Shown here one piece after another: positions 25,577 to 37,846 of a DNA stretch of 64,000 nt (position 1 is its first letter; each line of letters starts with the position of its first letter). The DNA is from Steroidobacter gossypii (GTDB lineage Bacteria; Pseudomonadota; Gammaproteobacteria; Steroidobacterales; Steroidobacteraceae): NCBI RefSeq assembly GCF_016801985.1, contig NZ_JAEVLS010000001.1, positions 62,001 through 126,000 on the forward strand, in the 5' to 3' direction. A program made the translations under genes and the position numbers. The notes under the pieces are model-generated. The model made no database searches. It had not been told where the DNA came from and worked only from the letters and a program-made list of their open reading frames with translations.

Positions 25577-26488
25577 ATGAAGTACAGCGCGTTCAAGACC
25601 GTGTCGGTGGTGATACCGGCTTACAACTCGCGTGACACGATCCAGCAGGCGATCGCTACCGCGCGCGCGCAAACATTGCGGCCCACGCAAATCGTAGTGG
25701 TCGACGATTGCTCCAAGGACGACACCATCCAACAAGCCGAGGCCGTAGCCGGCCCCGACCTGCTGGTGGTGCGCAGCCCGAAGAACGGCGGCGGCGGCGC
25801 GGCTCGCAATCGAGGCATCGATCACTCGACCGGCGACGTGGTCGCGTTCCTTGACGCTGACGATCTGTGGGCTCCGAACAAGCTCGCCAATCAGCTGGCG
25901 ACGTTGCGCACGCAGACGCGTGAAATGTTCTGTTTCACGGCGGTCGAGCAGGTAAACGAATATGGCGAGAAACACATCCTGCCCAAGCGCGAGCCGCTGC
26001 CGGGCGGAAGCCTCGCCGACTACATGCTCAAGTCGGGCAACATCATGCAGACCAGCTCGCTGATGGTGCCGCGCCATTTGCTCGACAAGTGTCGCTTCAA
26101 TGAACAGCTGCGCCGCTTCCAGGATCTGGATTTTGTGCTGACGCTCGGCGAAGCCGGGGTTGGCGCAGTGTTTTGCCCGCAGCCGCTGGTCGAATGGCGC
26201 AACGTCGGCAATCCGAAACGCGTCAGCGCCAATCCCGATCCGTCGGTCATGCGCACGTTCCTCAGCCATCATCCTCAACTCACCTTGTCGCAGAGGCTGG
26301 GCCTGGAAATCCGCAGCGTCGGCCCGACGCCGGGCGCGGCTGGAAAGTTGCGCTGGTCGTGGCGACTGGCGCTGTCCGTCTGCTCCGGAGCATTGGCATT
26401 GCCGAATGCCGTGAGTTTGTTACTCAAGCACAGCCTCGGCCTTCGTTATTACGGCGCGCTCCGCTCGCGCCTTGGAGCGCGATCGTGA
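25577..26488 (+). CDS. Glycosyltransferase family 2
   Basis: 303 residues with the classic GT2 start SVVIPAYNSRDTIQQAIATA, the nucleotide-binding VVVDDCSKDDT, GGGGAARNRGIDHS and metal-binding FLDADDLW. QDLDFVLTLGEAGV matches the ED-type acceptor-site motif. Cytoplasmic, no membrane segment. Its stop overlaps the GTG start of the SGNH hydrolase (GTGA), so the two are coupled. Confidence 0.92.
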   Translation: MKYSAFKTVSVVIPAYNSRDTIQQAIATARAQTLRPTQIVVVDDCSKDDTIQQAEAVAGPDLLVVRSPKNGGGGAARNRGIDHSTGDVVAFLDADDLWAPNKLANQLATLRTQTREMFCFTAVEQVNEYGEKHILPKREPLPGGSLADYMLKSGNIMQTSSLMVPRHLLDKCRFNEQLRRFQDLDFVLTLGEAGVGAVFCPQPLVEWRNVGNPKRVSANPDPSVMRTFLSHHPQLTLSQRLGLEIRSVGPTPGAAGKLRWSWRLALSVCSGALALPNAVSLLLKHSLGLRYYGALRSRLGARS

Positions 26489-27243
26489 GATTCGCCCTGC
26501 ACATTGCCGCGGCCCTGGCCACGGTGTTGATAACGCCCATCAATGCCGCTGTCGCCAATCCATCCGAGCCGACGCAATCCGGCCCGACGCCCTACCCTTC
26601 GAGCGTCGAAGACTGGCCGGGCAAAGGCGTGGTGCGCGTGTTCGGCTGGATGAAAGACAACCGCAATTTCTTCTGGACCGAGCGCGCCAAGAAACAAGGC
26701 GCCGTCGTGTTCGCCGGCGATTCGCTCACCGGCAACTGGAAGACGCTCGGCAAGGACTTTTCCGGCACCCTGGTGGCCAATCGCGGCATCGGCGGCGACG
26801 TGAGCCGAGGGCTGCTGTTTCGTTTCCAGGAAGACGTGCTGGACCTGAATCCCAAGGCCATCGTGATCCTGATCGGCATCAACGATCTCACCGCGCGTCA
26901 GCCGGCGAGCGCTACGCTTGAAAACATCCGCGCCATGCTGGCGCAGAAGAACGCCAGGTTGCCGCCGCAAACGCCGGTGTTCCTGTGCACCGTGCCGCCG
27001 AGCGCCAACCCAAAAGCGCCGGTGGACGAGCAGCAGCGCCAGCTACTGAATCAGGGCGTGCGCCAGATCGCCAAGGAGACCAGGAACGTCACATTGGTGG
27101 ATCTGTATGCCGCCATGGTGACCGAGCAAGGCACTCCGGAGCCGAGCTACTTCGGCAAAGATCTGTTGCATCTGTCCGCGGCCGGCCAGGACCGCTGGAA
27201 AGAACTGCTCGAGCCGCAGCTGCGGCGAGCGGGAGTGATGTGA
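26485..27243 (+). CDS. Secreted SGNH/GDSL hydrolase
   Basis: 252 residues from GTG 26485: a signal peptide (MRFALHIAAALATVLITPINAAVA), then the four SGNH blocks: FAGDSLTGNW (catalytic Ser), NRGIGGDVSRG, ILIGINDLTARQ and DLLHLSAAG (Asp and His of the triad). Such esterases add or remove acetyl or other acyl groups on polysaccharides. The neighbouring acyltransferase gene supports a role in acyl decoration of the exopolysaccharide (inference). Confidence 0.9.
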   Translation: MRFALHIAAALATVLITPINAAVANPSEPTQSGPTPYPSSVEDWPGKGVVRVFGWMKDNRNFFWTERAKKQGAVVFAGDSLTGNWKTLGKDFSGTLVANRGIGGDVSRGLLFRFQEDVLDLNPKAIVILIGINDLTARQPASATLENIRAMLAQKNARLPPQTPVFLCTVPPSANPKAPVDEQQRQLLNQGVRQIAKETRNVTLVDLYAAMVTEQGTPEPSYFGKDLLHLSAAGQDRWKELLEPQLRRAGVM

Positions 27244-27246
27244 GCC

Positions 27247-28449
27247 ATGAGCACGCCCAGCAGCAAAGTCGCTGACGGTCACGCCATGAGCGAGATGGCT
27301 TCCGCCTACCTGGATGCCCTGCGCGCCGCCGGCGCCAACATGGTGATCGCCGCGCATGTGATCGCGTTGTATCTGCAGATTCGCGATCCGTACCGATTCG
27401 GCAACCTGGGCGTGGCGATTTTCTTTTTGCTGTCCGGCTTTTTGATCATGCAGTCGATGCTGAACTGGCTGCACAAGCCGGAGCCGCGCCTGCCGGGCTT
27501 CGTCGCCGATCGCGTCGCCCGCATCATGACGCCGTATGTGCCGGCGCTGATCCTGATCACACTGGCCAACGTCTTCATCGCGACCAATCACAGCCAGGGC
27601 GGCGACAACACGGGCGTGCTCACATTCATCGGCAATCTGCTCCTGCTGCAGGATCACGCCGTGTTCCAGGGCCTGGAGCTCGCCGGCATGGACGTGGCAT
27701 GGCGCATCCGCTCCTACAACTCCGCCGAGCCCTTCTGGACCGTGGCCATCGAGATGTGGATCTACGTGTCCATGGGCATGTTCGTGTTTTGCGTCCTGAA
27801 GCGCGAGCGCATCGATCGTTGGCTCGGGGCGGCGCTGGCCGCCATCGCGTTGCCGGTGCTGATCTGGAATGCGGCCGCGGGCGGCGGCAAGTCACTCACG
27901 CTGATCTGGCTGCTGGGCGCCATCGCCGGCTATCTGTTTCATGTATGGCGCTCGCACGGCTATCCCAACATCCGCTCGGTGGGAGCCATCGTCGCCGTGT
28001 TCGGAACCGTGGCGCTGATCGGGCGCGCCGGCAAGATCGGCTTCCATCCCTACGATTTTCAGACCGCCACCTTGATGGCGCTGGTCATGTTCGGCGTGCT
28101 GGCGCTGCTCATGTGCGTAAAGAGGGTACCCGGAGCGCTGCGCGGGTCGGTGAATTTCCTGGCGTCGTATAGCTACAGTTTGTATTTGATCCATAACACC
28201 GTCTTAATTCTGGTGCTGGAGCACGTGAAAACCCAGAATGTCTGGACACACGTGGCCATCGCGGTCATCGCAGCTCACGTCTGCGCGTACTTGCTGTATG
28301 TGGCGTTCGAACGTCACTACCGGGTCGTGGGCCGCTGGCTGCGGCCGAAATTCGAGCGCGCTCTGGGCCCGCGAAGCAGATCGCAAGTCACTTCTGCCGC
28401 GGCTGATCTGGTTTCCCCAAGTGCCGCGGCGAGTCGGCAGGAGCGCTGA
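27247..28449 (+). CDS. Acyltransferase 3 family membrane protein
   Basis: 400 residues with about ten helices. The family hallmark near the N-terminus is present as LRAAGANMVIAAHVIALY (R/H pair) followed by LGVAIFFLLSGFLIMQSM. These proteins move acetyl or succinyl groups across the inner membrane onto sugars. The ATG is 3 bases after the SGNH hydrolase stop, and the stop overlaps the flippase ATG by one base (TGATG). Confidence 0.92.
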   Translation: MSTPSSKVADGHAMSEMASAYLDALRAAGANMVIAAHVIALYLQIRDPYRFGNLGVAIFFLLSGFLIMQSMLNWLHKPEPRLPGFVADRVARIMTPYVPALILITLANVFIATNHSQGGDNTGVLTFIGNLLLLQDHAVFQGLELAGMDVAWRIRSYNSAEPFWTVAIEMWIYVSMGMFVFCVLKRERIDRWLGAALAAIALPVLIWNAAAGGGKSLTLIWLLGAIAGYLFHVWRSHGYPNIRSVGAIVAVFGTVALIGRAGKIGFHPYDFQTATLMALVMFGVLALLMCVKRVPGALRGSVNFLASYSYSLYLIHNTVLILVLEHVKTQNVWTHVAIAVIAAHVCAYLLYVAFERHYRVVGRWLRPKFERALGPRSRSQVTSAAADLVSPSAAASRQER

Positions 28450-29879
28450 TGTCGGCGGTACGCAATGTGCGCTGGGTCGGAATGATCCAGATCACGCGGA
28501 TCAGCGTGCAACTGCTGGCCCTGTTGGTCCTGTCGCGCCTGTTGACGCCGGCTGATTTCGGCCTGGTCGCCATCGTGTTCGCGATCAACAACTTCGCGCT
28601 GCTGTTGCGGGACATGGGCACCGCCTCGGCCATCATCCAGCGCGATGTGCTCGACGAGCAGACGGTGCTGACGGCGCACTGGAGCAATTGCTGCATCGGC
28701 CTCGGGCTGAGCGTGATTCTGCTGGCCTTCGCCCATGTGCTCGAAGGCGTGTTCAAGGCGCCCGGACTCGCGCCGCTGGTGCAGCTGAGCGCGCTGTCGT
28801 TTCCGTTTCTCAGCGGCTCGACGGTGCACCAGGCGCTGCTGGAGCGCGCCTCGAAATTCAACACCGTGGCGCGCATCGAGATCACTGCGTTGCTGACGGG
28901 TTTCGCGGTCGCGGTGACCGCCGCTTTTCTCGGCGCTGGAGCGTACAGCCTGGTGCTGCAGACACTCACCGTCGCGGTGCTGTCCGGAATCCAGTTCTGG
29001 ATCGCCTCGGACATGAAGATGAAATGGGGCTGGAGCAGCGAGCACGCCAGGGGCTTGTGGGGCTACAGCGGGAGTTTGTTCGGTTTCAATCTGGTGAATT
29101 ATTTTTCGCGCAATGCCGACACCATGATCATCGGGCGCATGCTCGGACCGGCCGCGCTGGGTCCCTACTCTCTGGCGTATCGCGTGATGCTGTTCCCGCT
29201 GCAGAACCTCACGTTTGTAGCCACGCGCGCGCTGTTCCCGATGATGAGCCGCCAGCAGCACTCGCCCAAAGAACTGGGCGCAATGCATTTGCGATTGCTG
29301 TCGGTCATTTCGTTTTTCACGGCGCCGATGATGGCCGGCCTGTTCGTGCTGCGCGAGCCGTTCGTGGACGTTGCGCTCGGCGACGGTTGGGACACCGTCG
29401 CGGCGCTGATCCTGTGGCTTGCGCCGATCGGTTTCATTCAATCGTTGGTGAGCGCCGGGGGCGTGGTGTTTCAGGCGCTTGGCCGCACCGACCTGCTGTT
29501 TCGCCTCGGCGTGCTCAGCAGCGTGCTGCATGTCGCCGGCTTCATCTCCGGCGTGCACTGGGGACTGATGGGCGTGGCGGCGGCGTACTTCGTGGTGACG
29601 TTGGTCAACTCGGTGATTTCGTTGGGCGTGTTGTTACATCTGATGCAACAGAGCGTGCCGCGCCTGCTGGGCGCGGTGCTGCCGGCCATCGCCAAGTCGC
29701 TGATCATGGCGACACTGCTTCACTTTGCCGACATCGAGCTGCAGGCGCTGCAACTGCCGCCGCTGGCGCGCCTGATCGGCCTGAGCGCCGGCGGCGCCGT
29801 GATCTTCCTGGCGCTCACCCACATCCATTTGATGCCCGCCGATCGCGACGTCATGCGCCTATTCATGAAAGATGCTTAG
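28449..29879 (+). CDS. Lipopolysaccharide/exopolysaccharide flippase, Wzx-like (MOP superfamily)
   Basis: 476 residues, around 12-14 membrane helices, starting VRWVGMIQITRISVQLLALLVL and with LLTPADFGLVAIVFAINNFA, typical of polysaccharide transporter (PST) family flippases, and NYFSRNADTMIIGRMLGPAALG in the middle. It would flip the undecaprenyl-linked repeat unit to the periplasm for the polymerase at 18980. Confidence 0.92.
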   Translation: MSAVRNVRWVGMIQITRISVQLLALLVLSRLLTPADFGLVAIVFAINNFALLLRDMGTASAIIQRDVLDEQTVLTAHWSNCCIGLGLSVILLAFAHVLEGVFKAPGLAPLVQLSALSFPFLSGSTVHQALLERASKFNTVARIEITALLTGFAVAVTAAFLGAGAYSLVLQTLTVAVLSGIQFWIASDMKMKWGWSSEHARGLWGYSGSLFGFNLVNYFSRNADTMIIGRMLGPAALGPYSLAYRVMLFPLQNLTFVATRALFPMMSRQQHSPKELGAMHLRLLSVISFFTAPMMAGLFVLREPFVDVALGDGWDTVAALILWLAPIGFIQSLVSAGGVVFQALGRTDLLFRLGVLSSVLHVAGFISGVHWGLMGVAAAYFVVTLVNSVISLGVLLHLMQQSVPRLLGAVLPAIAKSLIMATLLHFADIELQALQLPPLARLIGLSAGGAVIFLALTHIHLMPADRDVMRLFMKDA

Positions 29880-29889
29880 GAGGGGAACG

Positions 29890-31161
29890 ATGACTGCGAA
29901 GGTGATACTTCGTCGCAATACCTTGTGCCTGGCCGCGGCTGGCACTGCCCTGTGCCATGTGAGCCCGGCAGTGCTCGCGGCGCAGCCCGACGAGAAAGAG
30001 GAGGAACACTTCTACATCGCCGATCAGTACGTCTACGACGACAACCTGTTTCGCGAGGCCGAGAGCGAAGACCTCGACACGATCCCTGCCGATCCGAACG
30101 ATCCGAACTCGGTCCCCCGCGAGGTGTCGCGTAAGGACTATGTCAATCGCATCACCGTCGGTCTCGGCAACGACTTCCACATGGGCCAGCAGACGCTGCG
30201 GCTCAAAGGTCGCGTGTTCGACGCCCGGTACCAGGACAACGACTACCTGGATTTCACCGGCGGCGACGCCACGGCGCAGTTCGATTTTCGCGCGCTCACC
30301 GTTTTCTCGGGCCGCTTGTCCGGCGGCTACGGCCGCACACTGGCGGACTTCGCCAACACCCGAGGCACCGAGCGCGACCTGATCGAGACCATCAACTACA
30401 ACGCGTTGGTGCGTTATGAGATCGGCCCGCGCTGGTCGATCAGCGCCAGCGGCGGCCGGGCCGAAACCGAGCACGACCTGGACACGCGCGAGAACGAAAA
30501 CGTCGAAGCCGACATCGGACGCATCAGCCTCGACTACGCTACCCCGTCGTTCCACTCGTTCGGCGTCGAGTACCGATACATCGATGCGAAGTTTCCCAAC
30601 GCGGTGATCGCTCCCGGCGCCAGCGCCTCGGAGAGCGACTACGAGGAAAACGCCGCCCTCGCACGATTCACTTACACCGCCACGGTACGCACGCAATTCC
30701 GCGTCAGCGCCGGCTATGTGGAGCGCGAGCGCCCGGCGAATCCGGAAGGCCGCTATTCAGGCGATACCTGGCGAGCGGAAATCGATTGGAAGCCGCGCGA
30801 AAAGTTCTCGACCTTGTTCTCGGCCTGGAGCGAGTTGAAGGCTTATACCGACGTCGAGTCGGATTATTTCATCTCCGACGGCTTCAGCCTGGCGCCCACC
30901 TGGAGCCCCACCGAAAAGCTCAGCCTGGCGCTGTCGGTGGCGTACGAAGACCAGGAGTACCTGAACACGCGCGATCTGGAGCTGGTCGGCGAGCAGCGTA
31001 ACGACGATGTGTTGAGCGGCCTGTTCACCTTCACATACAAGCCTCGGGACCAGCTCGCCATCGAGCTCAGCTATCGCGGCAGCGACCGCGACAGCAATCG
31101 GATCAACCGCCGTTACGACGCGCAAACCGCCGGCGTGTCGGTGCGCTGGAGCGTGTTCTAG
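29890..31161 (+). CDS. Outer-membrane beta-barrel protein, EpsL-like
   Basis: 423 residues from ATG 29890, chosen because AGGAGG sits six bases upstream. A signal peptide (LAAAGTALCHVSPAVLAA) leads into alternating amphipathic strands, e.g. RLKGRVFDARYQDNDYLDF, FSGRLSGGYGRTLADF and IELSYRGSDRDSNRI, ending with a C-terminal aromatic (SVRWSVF) as in outer-membrane barrels. It resembles EpsL-type proteins of exopolysaccharide operons and may form an outer-membrane pore or anchor. Last gene of the locus. Confidence 0.85.
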   Translation: MTAKVILRRNTLCLAAAGTALCHVSPAVLAAQPDEKEEEHFYIADQYVYDDNLFREAESEDLDTIPADPNDPNSVPREVSRKDYVNRITVGLGNDFHMGQQTLRLKGRVFDARYQDNDYLDFTGGDATAQFDFRALTVFSGRLSGGYGRTLADFANTRGTERDLIETINYNALVRYEIGPRWSISASGGRAETEHDLDTRENENVEADIGRISLDYATPSFHSFGVEYRYIDAKFPNAVIAPGASASESDYEENAALARFTYTATVRTQFRVSAGYVERERPANPEGRYSGDTWRAEIDWKPREKFSTLFSAWSELKAYTDVESDYFISDGFSLAPTWSPTEKLSLALSVAYEDQEYLNTRDLELVGEQRNDDVLSGLFTFTYKPRDQLAIELSYRGSDRDSNRINRRYDAQTAGVSVRWSVF

Positions 31162-31181
31162 CCGAATCTCGTCCGGCCCAT

Positions 31182-31204
31182 GAGCGCCTCGCAACGAGGC
31201 GCTC
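31182..31204 (+). terminator. Hairpin at the end of the exopolysaccharide locus
   Basis: GAGCGCCTCG (31182-31191) and CGAGGCGCTC (31195-31204) form a perfect 10-bp stem with a 3-base loop, 20 bases after the last stop. There is no U-tract. A second hairpin (GCTGCAA 31218-31224 / TTGCAGC 31228-31234) follows. Confidence 0.6.
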
Positions 31205-31327
31205 CCTTGCTCTGTGTGCTGCAATTTTTGCAGCGCCCCTGGAACAGAGCGAACGGTTTCCGCGTTGAAAGCTCCGCAGCGGGACCGTACTGAATGACTG
31301 CGCCAGCGGCCGCAGTCCCGATTCACG

Positions 31328-34804
<3,477 letters not shown>

Positions 34805-34816
<12 letters not shown>

Positions 34817-34836
34817 GTCGATGCGGTTCTAGGTCG
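34805..34836 (+). repeat. 16-bp tandem duplication across the stop codon of the sensor kinase gene
   Basis: ATGCGGTTCTAGGTCG occurs twice back to back (34805-34820 and 34821-34836). The first copy contains the last codons and the TAG stop, so the duplicate is an untranslated echo of the gene end. Confidence 0.85.
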
Positions 34837-34854
34837 TCTGTTTAGGAGTAACTG

Positions 34855-35226
34855 ATGCGGACTCTCGATGGCGCTCGCGTACTGCTGCTGGAGGACGAGT
34901 TTCTCATCGCCCTCGACGCGGAGCAGATTCTGCACGAGCTCGGAGCCCGGGAGGTCGAAACGACGTCGACTCTGAGCGAAGCTGAAGAGCGCGCTCAGGT
35001 CGGGCGTTATGACGTCGCTCTGCTGGACGTGAACGTCAATGGTCAGATGAGCTTCGGTTTGGCTGACTTTCTGCGCTCACGTGGCGTGCCTGTCGTGTTC
35101 GCGACCGGCTACGAGTTGAGGGATCGCGCGCTCGGTATCGATCCGGCGCTGTGCGTGAGCAAGCCTTACACCAGCGAGCGCCTGGGCCAGGCGCTGCACG
35201 CCGCATTGGAAAACTCGCGCCCGTAA
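34855..35226 (+). CDS. Single-domain response regulator
   Basis: 123-residue receiver domain: acidic pocket in VLLLEDEFLIALD, phospho-acceptor Asp in VALLDVNVNGQM, switch Thr in VVFATGY and the Lys in VSKPYT. There is no output domain. AGGAG lies upstream, and the gene immediately follows the HWE kinase, whose cognate receiver it likely is. HWE systems often pair with such stand-alone receivers. Confidence 0.93.
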   Translation: MRTLDGARVLLLEDEFLIALDAEQILHELGAREVETTSTLSEAEERAQVGRYDVALLDVNVNGQMSFGLADFLRSRGVPVVFATGYELRDRALGIDPALCVSKPYTSERLGQALHAALENSRP

Positions 35227-35235
35227 TCTTCCGCT

Positions 35236-35580
35236 TCAGTGCAATGGGTACGGTGCAGGCAGCATGGTCGGCACCCGCAAAGTGACGATCTGCATGGCGT
35301 CGTGCTCGACGATGGCCAGGCTCTCGACGCCCGCGATTCCATACTCCGCGTACACCTCGACCGGATGGAATACGAGGTGTTCCAGATCGTCCAGGATGAA
35401 CTCGAGCGCCTCGTCGTCGGCATCGTAAATTACGCCGGTAACGGGTACCCAGTGCGCCTCCATTTGCACACCCAGGTCCTCGGAGGCCACTTCGATGGTG
35501 GCGCGCTTGGTGGGCAACTCCACGCTGAGCTGGCGGCAGAAGCCACCCCATTGCGATTTTGCGATTCGATGCATGCTCAT
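35236..35580 (-). CDS. DUF5335-like hypothetical protein
   Basis: 114 residues from ATG 35580 (MSMHRIAKSQWGGFCRQLS), no signal peptide or membrane helix. The pattern of an N-terminal W/F helix followed by beta strands (ATIEVASEDLGVQMEAHWVP, ALEFILDDLEHLVFHPVEV) resembles small DUF5335 proteins of unknown function. It converges on the response regulator with only 9 bases between stops. Confidence 0.7.
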   Translation of the reverse strand: MSMHRIAKSQWGGFCRQLSVELPTKRATIEVASEDLGVQMEAHWVPVTGVIYDADDEALEFILDDLEHLVFHPVEVYAEYGIAGVESLAIVEHDAMQIVTLRVPTMLPAPYPLH

Positions 35581-35746
35581 GGCGTTGGCCCTCGCTGCGA
35601 TAGACGATCCGGTGATCGTGTTAATGCTCGAAGCCGGCATGATGTGCCCGTCAAGCACGATATCACCCTGTCCGATATTCTCTTGAAGTAAGCGATCAGC
35701 TTACGTGCTCTGCAAGCCCGGCCAGCTGGCTGAACGCGAGCGCATC

Positions 35747-36643
35747 TCATTGCGAACGCGATGGGCTCGTGAGCTTGTCCTGCGTCCTGGTTTCGAAATC
35801 GCTGGCATCGTGACGCTCGTGTAACTGACTGGCGAGATCGCCGCTGGTGCGATTCACCATCCGGCCACGAACCACCGCGGGACGGGCGAGCAGCAGGTCG
35901 GCCCAGCGCAGCACATGTTTATACTCGTGGACGGACAGGAACTCGCCGGCGTCGTAGAGCCAGCCCTTGACCATGCCGCCGTACCACGGAAACACCGCCA
36001 TATCGGCGATAGTGTACTCATCGCCGACCAGATACTCGTGGTTCGCCAGCCGACGGTTGAGCACGTCGAGCTGACGCTTGGTTTCCATGGCGTAGCGATC
36101 GATCGCGTACTCGATCTTCTCGGGCGCATACGCATAGAAATGACCGAAGCCGCCGCCGACGAACGGCGCGCTACCCATCTGCCAGAACAGCCAGGATAGA
36201 CACTCCGCACGCATATGAGGCTGCGAGGGCAGGAACGCTGCAAACTTTTCGGCGAGATAAAGCAGAATCGCGCCGGACTCGAACACGCGAATGGGCCGTG
36301 GCCCGGAGCGATCCACCAGCGCCGGAATCTTGGAGTTCGGATTCACTTCGACAAAGCCGCTGCCGAACTGATCGCCATCGCTTATGCGGATCAGCCACGC
36401 ATCGTACTCGGCGCCCGTGTGTCCGAGCGCCAGCAACTCTTCCAGCAGAATCGTGACTTTCTGGCCGTTCGGCGTGCCCTGGGAATAAAGCTGCAGCGGA
36501 TGCCGCCCGACTGGCAGGTCCTTCTCGTGCGTGGCGCCCGCGACGGGACGATTGATATTGGCGAATTGGCCGCCGCTCGGCTTGCTCCAGGTCCAGACCT
36601 TCGGGGGCGTGTAGTCAGAAGTCACAGTGGGCTTGTCGGTCAT
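35747..36643 (-). CDS. yghU: Glutathione S-transferase family protein, YghU-like
   Basis: 298 residues with the long YghU-type N-terminal arm (WTWSKPSGGQFANINRPVAG), a thioredoxin fold using TPNGQKVTILLEEL in place of the usual catalytic Ser/Cys/Tyr motif, the glutathione gamma-Glu site VFESGAILLYLAEKF and the C-terminal helical domain with EYTIADMAVFPW. YghU enzymes reduce disulfides and organic peroxides using two glutathiones. Single-gene unit, divergent from the M14-like peptidase. Confidence 0.93.
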   Translation of the reverse strand: MTDKPTVTSDYTPPKVWTWSKPSGGQFANINRPVAGATHEKDLPVGRHPLQLYSQGTPNGQKVTILLEELLALGHTGAEYDAWLIRISDGDQFGSGFVEVNPNSKIPALVDRSGPRPIRVFESGAILLYLAEKFAAFLPSQPHMRAECLSWLFWQMGSAPFVGGGFGHFYAYAPEKIEYAIDRYAMETKRQLDVLNRRLANHEYLVGDEYTIADMAVFPWYGGMVKGWLYDAGEFLSVHEYKHVLRWADLLLARPAVVRGRMVNRTSGDLASQLHERHDASDFETRTQDKLTSPSRSQ

Positions 36644-36831
36644 GCGCTCGTCCAGTCGGCTAACAAAATATTTACTCGGGCCCGGTGCTGCCGGGTCTTT
36701 GCAGAATGAGAGAGGCGGCCGCGCGTTCCAAGCCTGGCAACTCAGTCGTGCCGCCCGGTCAAGGGTGTCTCTCGCAGGAGCGCGCTCTGCGCTAAAGTAG
36801 CGGCCCTCACAGGACAGGAGTTGCTCGCATC

Positions 36832-37749
36832 ATGACCGCCACATCCGCGCCGTATCCCATTGGCACTCCCGGCGTCCCCTGGGGCGATGCCGAGCGTGCA
36901 CTGTGGCTATCGCGTCAGGTTCGTCATCGTAGCTACATCGAAGATGTGGTTCGTCGGGTCGAGCGTCTCGGCGAGCGATTTGACGTCGCGGAATATGGGC
37001 AGCTCAGCTATCCACCCGACCAGTATCGCTTGTACGCCGTCCGCAGCCGCGATTGGCGCGACGATCTTCCGGTCGTGCTCGTCACCGGCGGCGTGCACGG
37101 TTACGAAACGAGTGGTGTGCACGGGGCGCTGCAGTTCCTCGAGGAGCGCGCCGCAGACTATGCCGGTCGAATCAATCTGCTCGTGGCTCCTTGCGTGAGC
37201 CCTTGGGCGTATGAGCGCATCCATCGATGGAATGCGAATGCCATCGACCCCAACCGCTCGTTCCGCGAGAACAGCCCCGCCGAAGAATCGGCCGCACTGA
37301 TGCGCTTGATCGCTCCACTGCGCGGTCGCTTCCTTGTACACGTCGATCTGCACGAGACGACAGACACCGACGAAACCGAGTTTCGCCCTGCCCTCGCGGC
37401 GCGCGATGGCAAGACGTCCGAGCCGGATATCATTCCGGACGGCTTTTATCTCGTCGACGATACAGAGAACCCGCAACCTGAATTCCAGCGCGCCATCATC
37501 GAGGCGGTGAGCAAGGTGACGCACATCGCACCCGCGGATGAAAAAGGCCAGATCATCGGCTCGGACGTCGTCTCGCCCGGCGTGATTCACTACGCCATGC
37601 GAAAACTCGGACTATGCGCTGGGATCACGGGCGCGCGATACACCACGACCACCGAGGTCTATCCCGACAGCCCGCGCGCCACACCCGAGCAATGCAACGC
37701 CGCTCAGGTGACGGCGGCCTGTGCAGCGATCGATTTCGCGCTGAGGTGA
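36832..37749 (+). CDS. M14-family zinc carboxypeptidase-like protein
   Basis: 305 residues, cytoplasmic (no signal peptide). Zinc ligands are visible as GGVHGYETSGVHG (HxxE) and HVDLHETTD (third His); the Asn-Arg substrate site reads NANAIDPNRSF and the likely catalytic Glu is in TTTTEVYPDSPRA. Smaller than secreted carboxypeptidases, resembling succinylglutamate desuccinylase/aspartoacylase-like or murein-peptide carboxypeptidases. GACAGGAG lies upstream of the ATG. Confidence 0.85.
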   Translation: MTATSAPYPIGTPGVPWGDAERALWLSRQVRHRSYIEDVVRRVERLGERFDVAEYGQLSYPPDQYRLYAVRSRDWRDDLPVVLVTGGVHGYETSGVHGALQFLEERAADYAGRINLLVAPCVSPWAYERIHRWNANAIDPNRSFRENSPAEESAALMRLIAPLRGRFLVHVDLHETTDTDETEFRPALAARDGKTSEPDIIPDGFYLVDDTENPQPEFQRAIIEAVSKVTHIAPADEKGQIIGSDVVSPGVIHYAMRKLGLCAGITGARYTTTTEVYPDSPRATPEQCNAAQVTAACAAIDFALR

Positions 37750-37846
37750 CGCGCAGCTATAACTTCGTCTCATAGTTTGTCGACACCTTTTGTCGCAGGT
37801 TCAGTCAGCACGCCACTTGTAAACTGACTGCGCGACAGGAGGGTTC